DNA of 64,000 nucleotides from Streptomyces minutiscleroticus (GTDB lineage: Bacteria; Actinomycetota; Actinomycetes; Streptomycetales; Streptomycetaceae). The stretch spans positions 62,001 through 126,000 of the forward strand of contig NZ_BMVU01000010.1 in the NCBI RefSeq assembly GCF_014650875.1, written 5' to 3'. Position 1 is the stretch's first letter. Each line of letters opens with the position of its first letter. This document shows, piece by piece, positions 45,888 to 54,184 of the stretch. A program made the position numbers and the translations under genes. The notes under the pieces are model-generated. The model saw nothing but the letters and a program-made list of their open reading frames with translations, was not told the DNA's origin and searched no databases.

Positions 45888-46269
45888 CCGTACCTCCGAG
45901 CCGTCCCAGGTGCCTCGCCCTGCTCCCTGTACCCCGCCTCCGGCGGTGTCAACGCGGGGGCGGGAAGGACGGTGTCATCCCCCGGGGCCGTCCCCCGGGA
46001 CGACGGTGTGAGCTGCTGTGAACAGTGGGGAAGAGGGCGGACGCGCCGACGGCGGCGGGGCACAAGGGTGTGAACGGGGAGGGGGCCGGGGGCGGGGCTG
46101 GGCGCGGGGCGGGGTCGGTCGCGGGGCGTGACGTGGACCGTGGCGCGGCTGCCGGCCGGCCGGCCGAGGAACGGGTGCCGGTCGGCCGACCGGCCGGGGA
46201 GCGGTTGACGGCCGAGCCGGGAAACGGTGGTCGTCGGTCTGACCGGGGAGCGGTCGCCGATCGGCCGGG

Positions 46270-46313
46270 GCGCAGCCGTGCCCGCCGACCGGGAACGGCG
46301 GGCACGGCTGCGC
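46270..46313. terminator. Perfect 18-bp stem hairpin
   Basis: Arms 46270-46287 and 46296-46313 are exact reverse complements with an 8-base loop. It lies 77 bp past the stop of the secreted acidic protein (46391, minus strand). The rest of the 503-bp gap has only degenerate GC repeats and the upstream sequence of the aminotransferase-like gene. Confidence 0.85.
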
Positions 46314-46322
46314 GTGGGACGG

Positions 46323-46388
46323 CTTCCGGCGGACCGCAGCACGGGTGCCGGCGGAGCGTGGCACGGCTGTCGGCGGAGCGCAGGACGG
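46323..46388. repeat. 22-bp tandem repeat, three copies, against a stop codon
   Basis: Units at 46323-46344, 46345-46366 and 46367-46388 share the core CGGCGGANCGNRGNACGG with 4-6 differences each. The array ends two bases before the stop codon of the gene at 46391. Less regular units of 30-40 bp extend further to about 46150. Confidence 0.8.
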
Positions 46389-46390
46389 TT

Positions 46391-47542
46391 CTACCAGCGG
46401 TGCGGGTGGGGGCGGCCGCGTCGGCACAGCCGGTGGACGGCGCTTCCGAGCGCCCACGCGATGAGGAGGCCCCCGGCGATCTGTGCGGGCACGGAGTCGG
46501 TGAAGGCGCCGCCTCCGCCCGCCTGCGCGCCCTGCCGGGGTCCGGCGTCGTCCCCGGTGCCGGGCCCGCCGTCGTGGGACACCGTGAAGGCCGCGCTCCA
46601 GCGCTCGCCCGGCTTGTCCGGGGTCCCCGGGCAGGCCCCCTCGACCCGCTGCTCCCCCGAGGCGGCGTCGCCCTTCCCCGCGGACGCCACGCGCGCGGTG
46701 CCGCGGTAGGCCGGCCGCCCGGCCGCGTCGCCGCCGCCGGGGGCGGGGGCGGGGGCGGCGCGGCCGGTGCCGGTACGGGCGCGGTCGGCCGCCGGCTTGC
46801 CGTCGTCCCCCGGGTACGAGGGACCCGCGGCGCCGGCTCCACTGCCACCGTCACCGCCACCGCCGCGGTTGCCGGGACCGGCCTCCCCGCCGGGGAGCGG
46901 CGGCTCCACGGGCATCTCATCGTCGGCGCCGGAGCCCGTGTCGAGGTACGGGACGTCCGCGGACTCCCCGTCCTGTCCCGGCCCTCCGGGCTCCGCGCCG
47001 TCGCCTCCGGCCCCGGACGGCGGCGGCGGCTCCACGATCTCCTCCTCGCCGCCCGGACCGCCGGGCTCCACGGCCTCCTCGCCGTCCTCCGGCTCCACCG
47101 GGTCCTCGGCGCCGGCGTCCTCGTGGTCGGGCTCCCCGCTCCCGGCGTCGGCCCCGGGGACGCGGCGCAGTTCGGCGGTGCCCTTCTCGAAGGCCTGCGA
47201 GCGGGCCTCGACCGTGTCGGGCGCCGGACCGCCGGCCGGGGCGCAGGTGACGGAGACCGTGACGGTCCCGCCGGGCGGGACGGTACCGGGGGCGACCTGC
47301 GCGACGGGCCCCTCCGCCGCGTCCGGTCCCGCGGAGACGGCCGGATCCGGCCCCGCCGAGGCGGCCGGATCCGCGGACGCGCCCGGGTCCGCCGGTACGG
47401 CGGACCCGGCCGGGGCGGCGCCCAGGGCCAGCGCGGCCAGCACCGCCACGGACACGACGGCGGCGGGAGCGGAGGCCGCAGCGGACGTGGCGGCGCGGAC
47501 GGTCGTGGGGACGGCACGGACGGTACGGCGCGTACGGCGCAT
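46391..47542 (-). CDS. Secreted or wall-spanning Pro/Gly/Glu-rich protein with C-terminal membrane anchor
   Basis: The 383-residue protein has a basic N-terminus with a hydrophobic signal segment (AAVVSVAVLAALALGAAPAG), an early beta-like domain with one Cys (VTVSVTCAPAG), a long disordered acidic region rich in Pro, Gly, Glu and Asp (for example EDPVEPEDGEEAVEP), and a C-terminal membrane helix (AQIAGGLLIAWALGSAVHRL) followed by a basic tail. No LPxTG sorting motif is seen. It is probably displayed through the cell wall. No family is recognised. The ATG at 47542 follows AGGAG at nine bases. Confidence 0.75.
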   Translation of the reverse strand: MRRTRRTVRAVPTTVRAATSAAASAPAAVVSVAVLAALALGAAPAGSAVPADPGASADPAASAGPDPAVSAGPDAAEGPVAQVAPGTVPPGGTVTVSVTCAPAGGPAPDTVEARSQAFEKGTAELRRVPGADAGSGEPDHEDAGAEDPVEPEDGEEAVEPGGPGGEEEIVEPPPPSGAGGDGAEPGGPGQDGESADVPYLDTGSGADDEMPVEPPLPGGEAGPGNRGGGGDGGSGAGAAGPSYPGDDGKPAADRARTGTGRAAPAPAPGGGDAAGRPAYRGTARVASAGKGDAASGEQRVEGACPGTPDKPGERWSAAFTVSHDGGPGTGDDAGPRQGAQAGGGGAFTDSVPAQIAGGLLIAWALGSAVHRLCRRGRPHPHRW

Positions 47543-47701
47543 GGGGCGGGCTCCTCGGGCCGGCTGCGGTGGCGGGCACGGCCGCCGTGCCCGCGGCCAT
47601 CCCATCCCGCCGGCCGCCCGGCCGCGCGCGGCCGGGCACCATTCGTGCCACCGGGGCGCCCGACCGGGTGACGGGCGCGCTCCGCGCCGCCCGGGGCGGC
47701 G

Positions 47702-48493
47702 TCAGAACGCTTCGCGCATGACCTGTTCCCGCAGGCGGGCGCAGGAGCGGGTGATGAGCCGGGAGACGTGCATCTGGGAGATGCCGAGCTGCTCGGCGAT
47801 GTGGCTCTGGGTCATGTCCCCGAAGAACCTCATGTAGAGGATGGCGCGTTCGCGCTCGGGCAGGGCCCGCAGACGGGGCTTGACGGCCTCGCGGTCGACG
47901 ACGACGTCCAGGGCCGGGTCGGCGGCGCCGAGCGCGTCGCTCAGCGAGTAGCCGTCGTCGCTGCCCGGCAGCTCGGCGTCCAGGGACAGCGCGCTGAAGC
48001 TCTCCAGCGCCTCCAGGCCGGTACGGACCTCGTCCTCGGTCAGCTGCGCCTGCGCGGCGATCTCGGGGACGCCGGGCTGCGGCCCGGGCGCCGTCTGGGC
48101 CAGTTCCTGGCAGGCGACCCGGACCCGGTTGCGCAGGTCCTGGACCCGCCGGGGCACGTGCAGCGTCCACATGTGGTCGCGGAAGTGGCGCTTGATCTCT
48201 CCGGTGATGGTCGGCACGGCGTAGCTCTCGAAGGCGTTGCCGAGTTCCGGGTCGTAGCGGTCGACGGCCTTGACCAGGCCGAGCGCCGCGACCTGGCGCA
48301 GGTCCTCGTAGCTCTCGCCGCGGCTGCGGAAGCGCCCGGCCAGCCGTTCGGCCATGGGCAGCCACGCCTCCACGATCCCGTCGCGCAGCGCGTCGCGCCG
48401 CGGTCCGGGGGGCAGCTCGGCCAGGGTGCGGAAGTCCTCCGCGGTGTCGGGGGCGTCGTCGTGCGGGTGGTGCTTCGCGCTTGCGGTTCGCAT
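47702..48493 (-). CDS. RNA polymerase sigma factor, SigB/SigF/SigG subfamily
   Basis: This 263-residue protein has sigma region 2 (YEDLRQVAALGLVKAVDRYDP, YAVPTITGEIKRHFRD), region 3 and region 4 with helix-turn-helix SHIAEQLGISQMHVSRLI. This subgroup controls osmotic and general stress or sporulation genes in streptomycetes and is usually held by an anti-sigma factor, but no such gene is adjacent here. The ATG at 48493 is favoured; a TTG four codons earlier is too close to the GGGAG. Confidence 0.93.
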   Translation of the reverse strand: MRTASAKHHPHDDAPDTAEDFRTLAELPPGPRRDALRDGIVEAWLPMAERLAGRFRSRGESYEDLRQVAALGLVKAVDRYDPELGNAFESYAVPTITGEIKRHFRDHMWTLHVPRRVQDLRNRVRVACQELAQTAPGPQPGVPEIAAQAQLTEDEVRTGLEALESFSALSLDAELPGSDDGYSLSDALGAADPALDVVVDREAVKPRLRALPERERAILYMRFFGDMTQSHIAEQLGISQMHVSRLITRSCARLREQVMREAF

Positions 48494-49217
48494 GGTGCGT
48501 CGCAACTCCCTCAGGTGCTCTGACTGGCGTCACCGTGGGAAGCACCGTCACAGACCGGACGGACACAACCGCGGCGGGACGGGCCACCCCACGGACGTGC
48601 CTCCTGTCCGAAGCACTGGGGTGCGCCTGCCCTCTTCGTCCTGTGCCAAACGCACATCGCCGTGGCATCGCAAGGTTTTCGCCGGGTGCCGTCCTCCCGC
48701 TCCGCGGAGCGGGACGGAGCCGCGCGGTGCGGGACGGCGACGCGTTCCGGCCTCCCCGGACCGGTCGGGCGGACCACCCGTGTCGATGCGCGGCGGCCGG
48801 GTACGCGAGGGGTCGCCCCCGTACTTCTGGAGGGAGTTCATGCAGCGAGGCAGCGACCGGCTCGGCGTCCACCGGGACGACGCGACGCAGCGCGCACCGC
48901 GGGGTCCGCTCCGGCCCGGCCGTCACGCGCCGGGACGGACGCCGGACCGGTCCGCCGTCCCGGCGGGCCCGGGCGGGCCCGTGGACGCCCCGCGCCGCGG
49001 CCACGGGCCCGACGGGCCGGCCGAACCGACCGGACCGCTGCCCCGCACGGCCCGCCACGCCGGCGCCCAGGAACCGGCGGAGGCACTGGTACGGGCCGGT
49101 GAGGAACCCTCGCCCGACGCTTGGACCCGCCGCTCGGGGGTACAGCGGCCCGGGTCCCCGACGCAGCCTCCCCCGGTCCGCGCGACCGGGGGACCACAGG
49201 AAGAAGGCCCACTGTCC
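48494..49217. other. Divergent 720-bp region with a palindrome and an in-frame extension of the CBS gene
   Basis: This gap separates the sigma-factor gene from the CBS gene. A perfect 18-bp palindrome, CCCGCTCCGCGGAGCGGG, lies at 48696-48713 with further pairing outside. An ATG at 48840 with GGAGGGAG seven bases upstream is in frame with the CBS protein and would add 126 Arg/Pro-rich residues with no stop between. I treat that as an untranslated or disordered leader, but it may be real. Confidence 0.45.
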
Positions 49218-49655
49218 ATGGCTGAATTCGTGAGGGAAGTCATGACGCCCGGTGTCGTCGCGGTCCGTCCGGGCGCGTCGCTCGTGGAGGCGGCGCGGCT
49301 GATGCGGACGCAGGACGTCGGCGACGTCGTGGTGGCCAGCGACCGGCAGGTGGTCGGTGTGCTGACCGACCGGGACATCACGCTGCGCGCCGTCGCCGAG
49401 GGCGTCGACCCGCAGGCCGTGAGCGTCGAGGCCGTGTGCACCCCGGACCCGGTGGTCGTCGGCCCGAACGACGCCGTCGCCGCGGCGGAGGCGCTGATGC
49501 GCGACCACGCCGTACGGCGGCTCCCCGTCGTCGAGGACGGCCTGCCGGTGGGCATGGTGACCCTGGGCGACCTGGCGGAGGCGCGGGAGCCGAGGTCGGC
49601 CCTGGCCGACATCGGCCGCGCCGAGCCGGACGTCCCGGCCGACGCGCGGCCCTGA
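49218..49655 (+). CDS. Two-CBS-domain protein
   Basis: The 145-residue protein holds two CBS motifs in tandem (REVMTPGVVAVRPGASLVEA to GVLTDRDITLRAV, and VCTPDPVVVGPNDAVAAAEA to LGDLAEA). Such pairs bind adenine nucleotides and sense energy state, and paralogues are numerous in streptomycete stress regions. The ATG at 49218 matches the usual start just before the first domain; an in-frame upstream ATG at 48840 is discussed in the neighbouring entry. Confidence 0.9.
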   Translation: MAEFVREVMTPGVVAVRPGASLVEAARLMRTQDVGDVVVASDRQVVGVLTDRDITLRAVAEGVDPQAVSVEAVCTPDPVVVGPNDAVAAAEALMRDHAVRRLPVVEDGLPVGMVTLGDLAEAREPRSALADIGRAEPDVPADARP

Positions 49656-49754
49656 GCCGTGGACCGGGGCGGAGCGCGGGACCGCGCAGACTCCCCGGCC
49701 GGGCCTCGTCCCCGCCTCGCCGAGGACGGCCGACCGACGGCCGACGGCCGGCGG

Positions 49755-49775
49755 CTGGCGGCTGGCGGCTGGCGG
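49755..49775. repeat. Perfect 7-bp tandem repeat CTGGCGG, three copies
   Basis: The array stands at 49755-49775 inside a GC-rich block with many CGGCCGAC units. The 366-bp gap between the CBS and PfpI genes shows no gene. Confidence 0.7.
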
Positions 49776-50021
49776 TCAGTGGCCGGCGGTCTTCTCGGCA
49801 CAGGGCCGGCGGACGGTCCGGCGGCGCGCGGACTGCCCTGTCCGGGACCCGCGCACGGCCTCGGACGGACCGCGCCTCCTTGCGGCCCGTGCGCGGTCCC
49901 GTCGGCCCGTCCCTCGGCCTAACCCCGTAGTACGGGCGGGACGCCCCGCGTGTCCCGCCCCGCCCGTGACATGTGATCCGCGGCCGGTCGCCCCGGCGCG
50001 GAGGAACGGAGAGAGAAACAG

Positions 50022-50585
50022 ATGCGTATCGCATTCCTCGTGGCCCCCGAAGGCACCGAGCAGGTCGAGCTGACCGAGCCCTGGAAGGCGGCCGAGAACG
50101 CGGGCCACGAGCCCGTGCTGGTGTCCACCCGGAGCGGTGAGATCCAGGCGTTCAACCACCTCGACAAGGCCGACACGTTCCCCGTGCAGGAGGTCGTCGG
50201 CGAGGCGTCGGCGGACTCGTTCGGCGGCCTGGTCCTGCCCGGCGGCGTCGCCAACCCCGACAACCTGCGCATGGACGAGAAGGCCGTGGCCTTCGTGCGC
50301 GACTTCTTCGACCGGGGGCTCCCGGTCGCCGCGATCTGCCACGCCCCGTGGACGCTGATCGAGGCGGACGTGGTGCGCGGCCGGACGCTCACCTCGTGGC
50401 CGAGCCTGCGGACGGACCTCGGCAACGCGGGCGCCACCTGGGTCGACGAGCAGGTCAAGATCTGCGAGGGGGCGCCCAGCACGCTGGTGACCAGCCGCAA
50501 GCCGGACGACCTGAAGGCGTTCTGCGAGGCGTACCTGGACGTCTTCGCCAAGAAGCAGCAGGAGCAGCAGGAGCGGCAGGGCTGA
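50022..50585 (+). CDS. PfpI/DJ-1 family protein (type 1 glutamine amidotransferase-like)
   Basis: The 187-residue protein has the nucleophile elbow AAICHAPW (Cys106-His107) and an early Glu (VAPEGTEQVEL) that supports it, as in PfpI and YhbO. Proteins of this family act as general-stress glyoxalase- or deglycase-like enzymes. The C-terminus is Gln/Lys-rich (KKQQEQQERQ). A purine-rich leader GGAGGAACGGAGAGAG precedes the ATG. Confidence 0.93.
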   Translation: MRIAFLVAPEGTEQVELTEPWKAAENAGHEPVLVSTRSGEIQAFNHLDKADTFPVQEVVGEASADSFGGLVLPGGVANPDNLRMDEKAVAFVRDFFDRGLPVAAICHAPWTLIEADVVRGRTLTSWPSLRTDLGNAGATWVDEQVKICEGAPSTLVTSRKPDDLKAFCEAYLDVFAKKQQEQQERQG

Positions 50586-50736
50586 GACGGCGGGACCCGG
50601 CCGGCCGGGTCCCGGAAATAAGCGGGTCCCGGGAACGGGCGGGGCGCGTCCCCCCTGTACCCGACGGGTCCCGGGTGCGGCCGGGGCTCGCCCCGCCGTA
50701 CCGGGCGGCCCGCCGCGACGAGAGGCTCCGCCGCCT

Positions 50737-50779
50737 TGTGCGCCGGCTCCGACGGCATCGCCGTCGGAGCCGGCGCACA
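50737..50779. terminator. Perfect 20-bp stem with 3-base loop, followed by a T-rich tract
   Basis: Arms 50737-50756 and 50760-50779 are exact reverse complements, and GTTCGTTTTG follows, so it is a classical intrinsic terminator for the PfpI gene, 151 bases past its stop. Its left part of the 303-bp gap has no gene. Confidence 0.9.
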
Positions 50780-50888
50780 GTTCGTTTTGTGCACTGTGTC
50801 CAGGTTCGCCCCCCGGAACATCGTGTTCCTCGGCCCTGTTCGGGTACTCGGCCCGCAAGCCATACCCGAGCGGCATCCGGAGGGAGCC

Positions 50889-52010
50889 ATGGATCTCGCT
50901 TTTCTCCATCCACTCTACGAACGGCCCGGGCCCTGGGCCTCCGTCTACGTGGACACTTCACGGCACACGGAGTCCACCACCCCCCACGAGCGGTCGCTCC
51001 TCGCCCAGGAGGCCTCCCGGCAGCTGGCCGAGCAGGGCGCCGACGAGGCCACGTGTGCGGCGGTCCGCGCGGCGATGGAGGAACTGCGGTTCTCCTCCGA
51101 CCTCTGCGGACGGGCGCTGTTCGCGAACGGCGGCGAGGTGGTCCTCGACCCGTCGCTGGCGTCCGTGCCCCTGGCGCCCCTGAGCACGACATGGGGGATG
51201 CTGCCACGCGTCGCGCCGCTGCTCGACCTGGTCGGTGAGGACCCGCTGGTCCTGGTGGCCTACATCGACCGCACCGGGGCGCACTTCGAGCTGCGCAGCG
51301 GCGGGAGCGGGCCGGAGGACGCGGGGTCGGTGACCGGTTCGCGGCAGTGGCCGATGCACCGCACGTCCTCGGTGATGCAGTGGTCGGAGCGGCACTTCGA
51401 GCTGAAGGTGGAGAACACCTGGGCCCAGAACGCCGCGGAGATCGCCGACGCGCTCGACTCGTGCCAGCAGGAGTCCGGGGCCGACCTGATCATCCTGGTG
51501 GGCGACGAGCGGGAGCGGGCGTACGTGCACGAGCGGATCGCGAAGCGGCTGCTCGGCTGCACGGTACAGGCCCCGCACGGCACGGGCAGCAGGCTGCTCG
51601 ACGAGGACGTCGAGCGGCTCCGCGCCCAGCACGTGCACCAGCGGGCGGCCGGGGAACTGGACCGGTTCCTGTCGGCGCGGTCCCCGGACGACGAGGGGCG
51701 CGTCGGCGCGGTCGAGGGCGTGCCCGCCCTGGTCGACGCGGCCCGGCAGCACCAGATCGACGAGTTGCTGATCCGCATGGACGGCCCCGACGCGCACCGC
51801 GAGGTGTGGATCGGCGAGTCGCCCGACATGCTGGCGGTCAAGCAGGCGGACCTCAAGGCGGTGGGCCAGGAGCACACGTGGTCCGCGCGCGCGGACGACG
51901 CCCTGCTGCGGGCCGCCGTGGCGACGGGCGCGCCCGCCCTGTCCATGGCGGCCGCGGGACCGGGCGACACGCCGTCGGGCGGTCTGGGCGCCCTCCTCCG
52001 CTGGTCCTGA
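50889..52010 (+). CDS. Rv2629/baeRF-like (archaeo-eukaryotic release factor fold) protein
   Basis: The 373-residue protein shares the layout of mycobacterial Rv2629 and the bacterial Vms1/eRF1-like family: an N-terminal domain (SVYVDTSRHTES), a central domain with LVAYIDRTGAHFELRSG and HFELKVENTWAQNAAEIADA, and a C-terminal domain ending VAVKQADLKAVG-like with a variable tail. The family includes ribosome-associated peptidyl-tRNA hydrolases and dormancy proteins. The catalytic Gln typical of eRF1 GGQ is not obvious. The ATG at 50889 follows GGAGGGAG at four bases. Confidence 0.8.
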   Translation: MDLAFLHPLYERPGPWASVYVDTSRHTESTTPHERSLLAQEASRQLAEQGADEATCAAVRAAMEELRFSSDLCGRALFANGGEVVLDPSLASVPLAPLSTTWGMLPRVAPLLDLVGEDPLVLVAYIDRTGAHFELRSGGSGPEDAGSVTGSRQWPMHRTSSVMQWSERHFELKVENTWAQNAAEIADALDSCQQESGADLIILVGDERERAYVHERIAKRLLGCTVQAPHGTGSRLLDEDVERLRAQHVHQRAAGELDRFLSARSPDDEGRVGAVEGVPALVDAARQHQIDELLIRMDGPDAHREVWIGESPDMLAVKQADLKAVGQEHTWSARADDALLRAAVATGAPALSMAAAGPGDTPSGGLGALLRWS

Positions 52011-52046
52011 CCGGCCCGGCGGAGAGGCGCCGGCCGCCCGTCCGTC

Positions 52047-52090
52047 CACGGTGCCGCCCCGGCGGGACGTCCCGCCGGGGCGGCACCGTG
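52047..52090. terminator. 44-bp perfect palindrome between convergent genes
   Basis: The halves 52047-52068 and 52069-52090 are exact reverse complements. It lies 37 bp past the stop of the baeRF-like gene and before the convergent ABC-F gene; a bidirectional terminator is the likely role. Confidence 0.85.
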
Positions 52091-52103
52091 CCGGTGGTAC
52101 GCG

Positions 52104-52259
52104 TACGGGCCGGAGGCTCGGTGCTGCAAGCCCCGTCCGCAGGCCGGAAGTCCGGCACTCCTGGTCCTCGTACGGGCCGCGGGCCGCTGCCGCCGGTCCG
52201 TTCACGGGCCCACGGCTTGGCGCTACAGGTCCCGTCCGCAGGCCGGAAGCCCGGCGCCC
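52104..52259. repeat. Two degenerate copies of a 57-bp unit, 99 bp apart
   Basis: 52104-52160 and 52203-52259 align at about 80 percent identity, with an exact 19-mer CCCGTCCGCAGGCCGGAAG at 52132 and 52231. The 358-bp gap contains no gene that I can see. Confidence 0.7.
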
Positions 52260-52368
52260 GGGGCCGCGAGGCGCGGCCCCGTCGCTCAGCGGGTGCCCAC
52301 CGGGCGGCCGTCGCCCCGCGTCCGGCCGCCGGAGCGGGGCCTCCGGAGCAGGGCCGCCGGGCCGGGCG

Positions 52369-53988
52369 CTACCGCGCCCGTTCCACCCGTCGCTCGTCCC
52401 AGACCGGCTCCGCCGTCTCGCGGACCCGGCCGTCGCTGCCGAAGACCAGGTAGCGGTCGAAGGAGCGGGCGAACCAGCGGTCGTGGGTGACCGCGAGGAC
52501 CGTGCCCTGGTACGCCCCCAGTCCCTCCTGGAGCGCCTCGGCGGACTCCAGGTCGAGGTTGTCGGTGGGCTCGTCGAGCAGCAGGGCCGTCGCGCCCGCC
52601 AGCTCCAGGAGCAGGATCTGGAAGCGGGCCTGCTGGCCGCCGGAGAGCTGGTCGAAGCGCTGCTCCGCCTGCGCGGTCAGCTCGTAGCGGCGCAGCCGGG
52701 ACATGGCGCCGCCCCGGTCCTGCGCGTGCTCGGTCCACAGGACGTCGAGCAGCGTGCGCCCCTCCAGCTCGGGGTGGGCGTGCGTCTGCGCGAAGTGGCC
52801 GGGCACCACGCGCGCGCCCAGCTTCCACGTGCCGGTGTGGGCCACGTCGCCGCCCGCGAGCAGCCGCAGGAAGTGCGACTTGCCCGAGCCGTTGGAGCCG
52901 AGCACGGCGACCCGCTCGCCGTAGAAGACCTCCAGGTCGAACGGCTTCATCAGACCGGTCAGTTCCAGGTTCTCGCAGGTCACCGCCCGTACGCCGGTGC
53001 GTCCGCCGTGCAGCCGCATCGTGATGTCCTGCTCGCGCGGCGGCTCGGGCGGCGGGCCCGCCTCCTCGAACTTGCGCAGCCGGGTCTGCGCGGCGGCGTA
53101 GCGGGAGGCCAGCTCGTGGCTGACCGCCGCCGCCTGCCGCAGGTTCAGCACCAGCTTCTTCAGCTGGGCGTGCTTCTCGTCCCAGCGGCGGCGCAGCTCC
53201 TCGAAGCGCGCGAAGCGCTCCCGGCGCGCCTCGTGGTACGTGGCGAAGCCGCCGCCGTGCACCCAGGCGTCCGCGCCCGCGGGCCCCGGCTCCACGCTGA
53301 CGATCCTCTCGGCGGCGCGGGCGAGCAGTTCGCGGTCGTGGGACACGAACAGCACGGTCTTGCGGGTCTCCCCGAGCCGCTCCTCCAGCCAGCGCTTGCC
53401 GGGCACGTCGAGGTAGTTGTCCGGCTCGTCCAGGAGCAGCACCTCGTCGGTGCCGCGCAGCAGCGCCTCCAGCACGAGCCGCTTCTGCTCGCCGCCGGAG
53501 AGCGTGCGCACCTGGCGCCACTGCGCCTTCTCGTACGGGACGCCGAGCGCGGCCGTGGTACACATGTCCCACAGCGTCTCGGCCTCGTAGCCGCGCACCT
53601 CGGCCCAGTCGGCGAGGGCCTGCGCGTACTGGAGCTGGGCGGTCTCGTCGTCGACGGTCATGATGGCGTGCTCGGCCCGGTCCACCGCCCGCGCGGCCTC
53701 CCTGATGCGGGGCGGCGCGACCGACACGAGCAGGTCCCGTACGGTCGTCTCGTCCCGTACGGACCCGACGAACTGCCGCATGACACCGAGGCCGCCGCTG
53801 ACGGTGACGGTGCCGCCGTGCGGCTTCAGCTCGCTGGAGATCAGCCTCAGCAGGGTCGTCTTGCCCGCGCCGTTGGGCCCCACCAGGGCGACGGAGGTGC
53901 CCTCGCCCACCCGGAAGGACACGTCGCCGAGCAGCGTCCTCCCGTCGGGGAGGTGGTACTCGAGGTGTGCGGCTTCCAGATGTCCCAT
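52369..53988 (-). CDS. ABC-F family ATPase
   Basis: The 539-residue soluble protein has two ABC domains: Walker A GPNGAGKTT, signature LSGGEQKRL and LLLDEPDNYLD in the first, and GSNGSGKSH, LSGGQQARF and LLLDEPTDNLD in the second. A charged linker of about 90 residues lies between them (RRERFARFEELRRRWDEKHA). No membrane domain is present. ABC-F proteins bind the ribosomal E site and act in translation or in ribosome-protection resistance. No antibiotic gene cluster is adjacent, so a translation or stress role is more likely. Confidence 0.92.
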   Translation of the reverse strand: MGHLEAAHLEYHLPDGRTLLGDVSFRVGEGTSVALVGPNGAGKTTLLRLISSELKPHGGTVTVSGGLGVMRQFVGSVRDETTVRDLLVSVAPPRIREAARAVDRAEHAIMTVDDETAQLQYAQALADWAEVRGYEAETLWDMCTTAALGVPYEKAQWRQVRTLSGGEQKRLVLEALLRGTDEVLLLDEPDNYLDVPGKRWLEERLGETRKTVLFVSHDRELLARAAERIVSVEPGPAGADAWVHGGGFATYHEARRERFARFEELRRRWDEKHAQLKKLVLNLRQAAAVSHELASRYAAAQTRLRKFEEAGPPPEPPREQDITMRLHGGRTGVRAVTCENLELTGLMKPFDLEVFYGERVAVLGSNGSGKSHFLRLLAGGDVAHTGTWKLGARVVPGHFAQTHAHPELEGRTLLDVLWTEHAQDRGGAMSRLRRYELTAQAEQRFDQLSGGQQARFQILLLELAGATALLLDEPTDNLDLESAEALQEGLGAYQGTVLAVTHDRWFARSFDRYLVFGSDGRVRETAEPVWDERRVERAR

Positions 53989-54184
53989 GGTCGGTCATTG
54001 TGGGCGGGCGGCCGGGCGCCCGGCAAACGGTTATGGGCTCCGGCCCGTCACCCGTTCCGTCCCGGGCCCGCCTTCCGTCCGCGTCGGCCCGCCGCCCTTT
54101 CGTTCCGGGCCCGCCACCCGTTCGCTCCGGGCCCGCCCGGTCCCCGGACGGTCTGCCGCGGCGGCCCCCGGGTAACCGGGGTCC

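Noticed and set aside
48494..48700. A SigB-type promoter (GNNT-N14-16-GGGTAT) upstream of the sigma-factor gene
   Set aside because: The best candidate, GTTTG-N14-GGGCAG near 48640, matches the -10 element too poorly to report as a feature.
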